From Lysinibacillus sp. 2017 (GTDB taxonomy: Bacteria > Bacillota > Bacilli > Bacillales_A > Planococcaceae): a stretch of DNA of 64,000 nucleotides. A program made the position numbers and the translations under genes. The stretch spans positions 2,218,001-2,282,000 of the forward strand of contig NZ_CP029002.1 of assembly GCF_003073375.1 (NCBI RefSeq), in the 5' to 3' direction. Shown in pieces: positions 63,926 through 64,000 of this stretch; positions within the stretch are counted from its first letter, which is position 1, and each line of letters starts with the position of its first letter. The notes beneath the pieces were generated by a model that did not search any database, was not told where the DNA came from, and saw only the letters and a list, made by a program, of their open reading frames with translations.

Positions 63926-64000
63926 TTACTCTGCCATCGTTAATACGTACACTAGCTGATTATGCTCGGGATCAAAGACGTACACTCTCGCTCCTGGCAC
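63926..64000 (-). CDS. C-terminal end of a gene running off the window
   Basis: The minus-strand frame from the edge reads VPGARVYVFDPEHNQLVYVL then TMAE and stops. Too short to assign; upstream coding lies beyond 64000. Its codon use fits a phage-region gene like its neighbours. Confidence 0.5.
   Translation of the reverse strand: MPGARVYVFDPEHNQLVYVLTMAE

Noticed and set aside
1-64000. CRISPR array, rRNA or tRNA genes
   Set aside because: No regularly spaced direct repeats with unique spacers and no rRNA/tRNA sequence seen on reading.

Overview
The window reads as chromosome of a low-GC, spore-forming Firmicute of the Bacillales, most likely the Planococcaceae (Lysinibacillus/Solibacillus type). 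Reasons: AGGAGG-type ribosome binding sites, a T-box leader, MntR- and CcpA-like sites, a bacilliredoxin, and a gene order matching the Bacillus spo0A - yqiK - yqzF - bcd - lpdV - bkd - yqiW - yqjA - yqjC/D neighbourhood. Genus assignment is inference; no rRNA or tRNA gene was seen.

Layout. 1-6.5 kb: the end of a DUF4188 gene, a HipA-like kinase overlapping a small partner gene, a composite intergenic repeat, a type 2 isoleucyl-tRNA synthetase behind a T-box leader, and small genes including a 54-bp relic of the DUF4188 gene. 6.8-12.5 kb: a CPA1 Na+/H+ antiporter and an mntABCD-type metal ABC transporter with a candidate MntR operator. 12.6-21.5 kb: amidase, EamA exporter, two neighbouring ECF sigma/anti-sigma pairs, P-loop protein, deoxyribosyltransferase, DedA protein and NamA. 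21.5-25.3 kb: accessory patch with a membrane-protein remnant, a protein with a C-terminal phospholipase A2-like domain, and an IS1182-type element with 15-bp terminal repeats and a 9-bp target duplication inside an intergenic repeat. 25.4-30 kb: CheW-like protein, PepT-like peptidase, coiled-coil protein, lipoprotein, AAA ATPase, YflT-like stress protein. 30-36 kb: accessory zone where six copies of a two-hairpin repeat each follow a plus-strand transcription unit (small membrane proteins, a third sigma/anti-sigma pair, a decapitated histidine kinase abutting a decapitated short-chain dehydrogenase).

36-57 kb is mostly minus strand: a TPR protein with an apparently degenerate GGDEF domain, then propionyl-CoA/methylmalonyl-CoA genes (carboxyltransferase, epimerase, MutA, MutB, MeaB), stress peptide Prli42, YqjA-like exporter, bacilliredoxin, and the branched-chain keto-acid dehydrogenase operon bcd-lpdV-bkdAA-bkdAB-bkdB behind a candidate cre site. 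Together these can turn Leu/Ile/Val into acyl-CoAs and pass propionyl-CoA to succinyl-CoA. The ptb and buk genes usual in this cluster in Bacillus are absent here. DUF2627, GDPD and DUF342 genes and a frameshifted small gene follow.

57.1-60.8 kb holds two almost identical group II introns (class C type) in direct tandem, 1,861 bp each, immediately after a terminator. That terminator follows only the last ~55 codons of spo0A (60,986-61,160), at its expected syntenic place. Immediately upstream spo0A is replaced by phage-like DNA (serine recombinase, phBC6A51-type HTH protein, unknowns) running off the window. The master sporulation gene therefore appears to be interrupted, or its 3' end displaced, by a mobile element; I consider this the most interesting observation.
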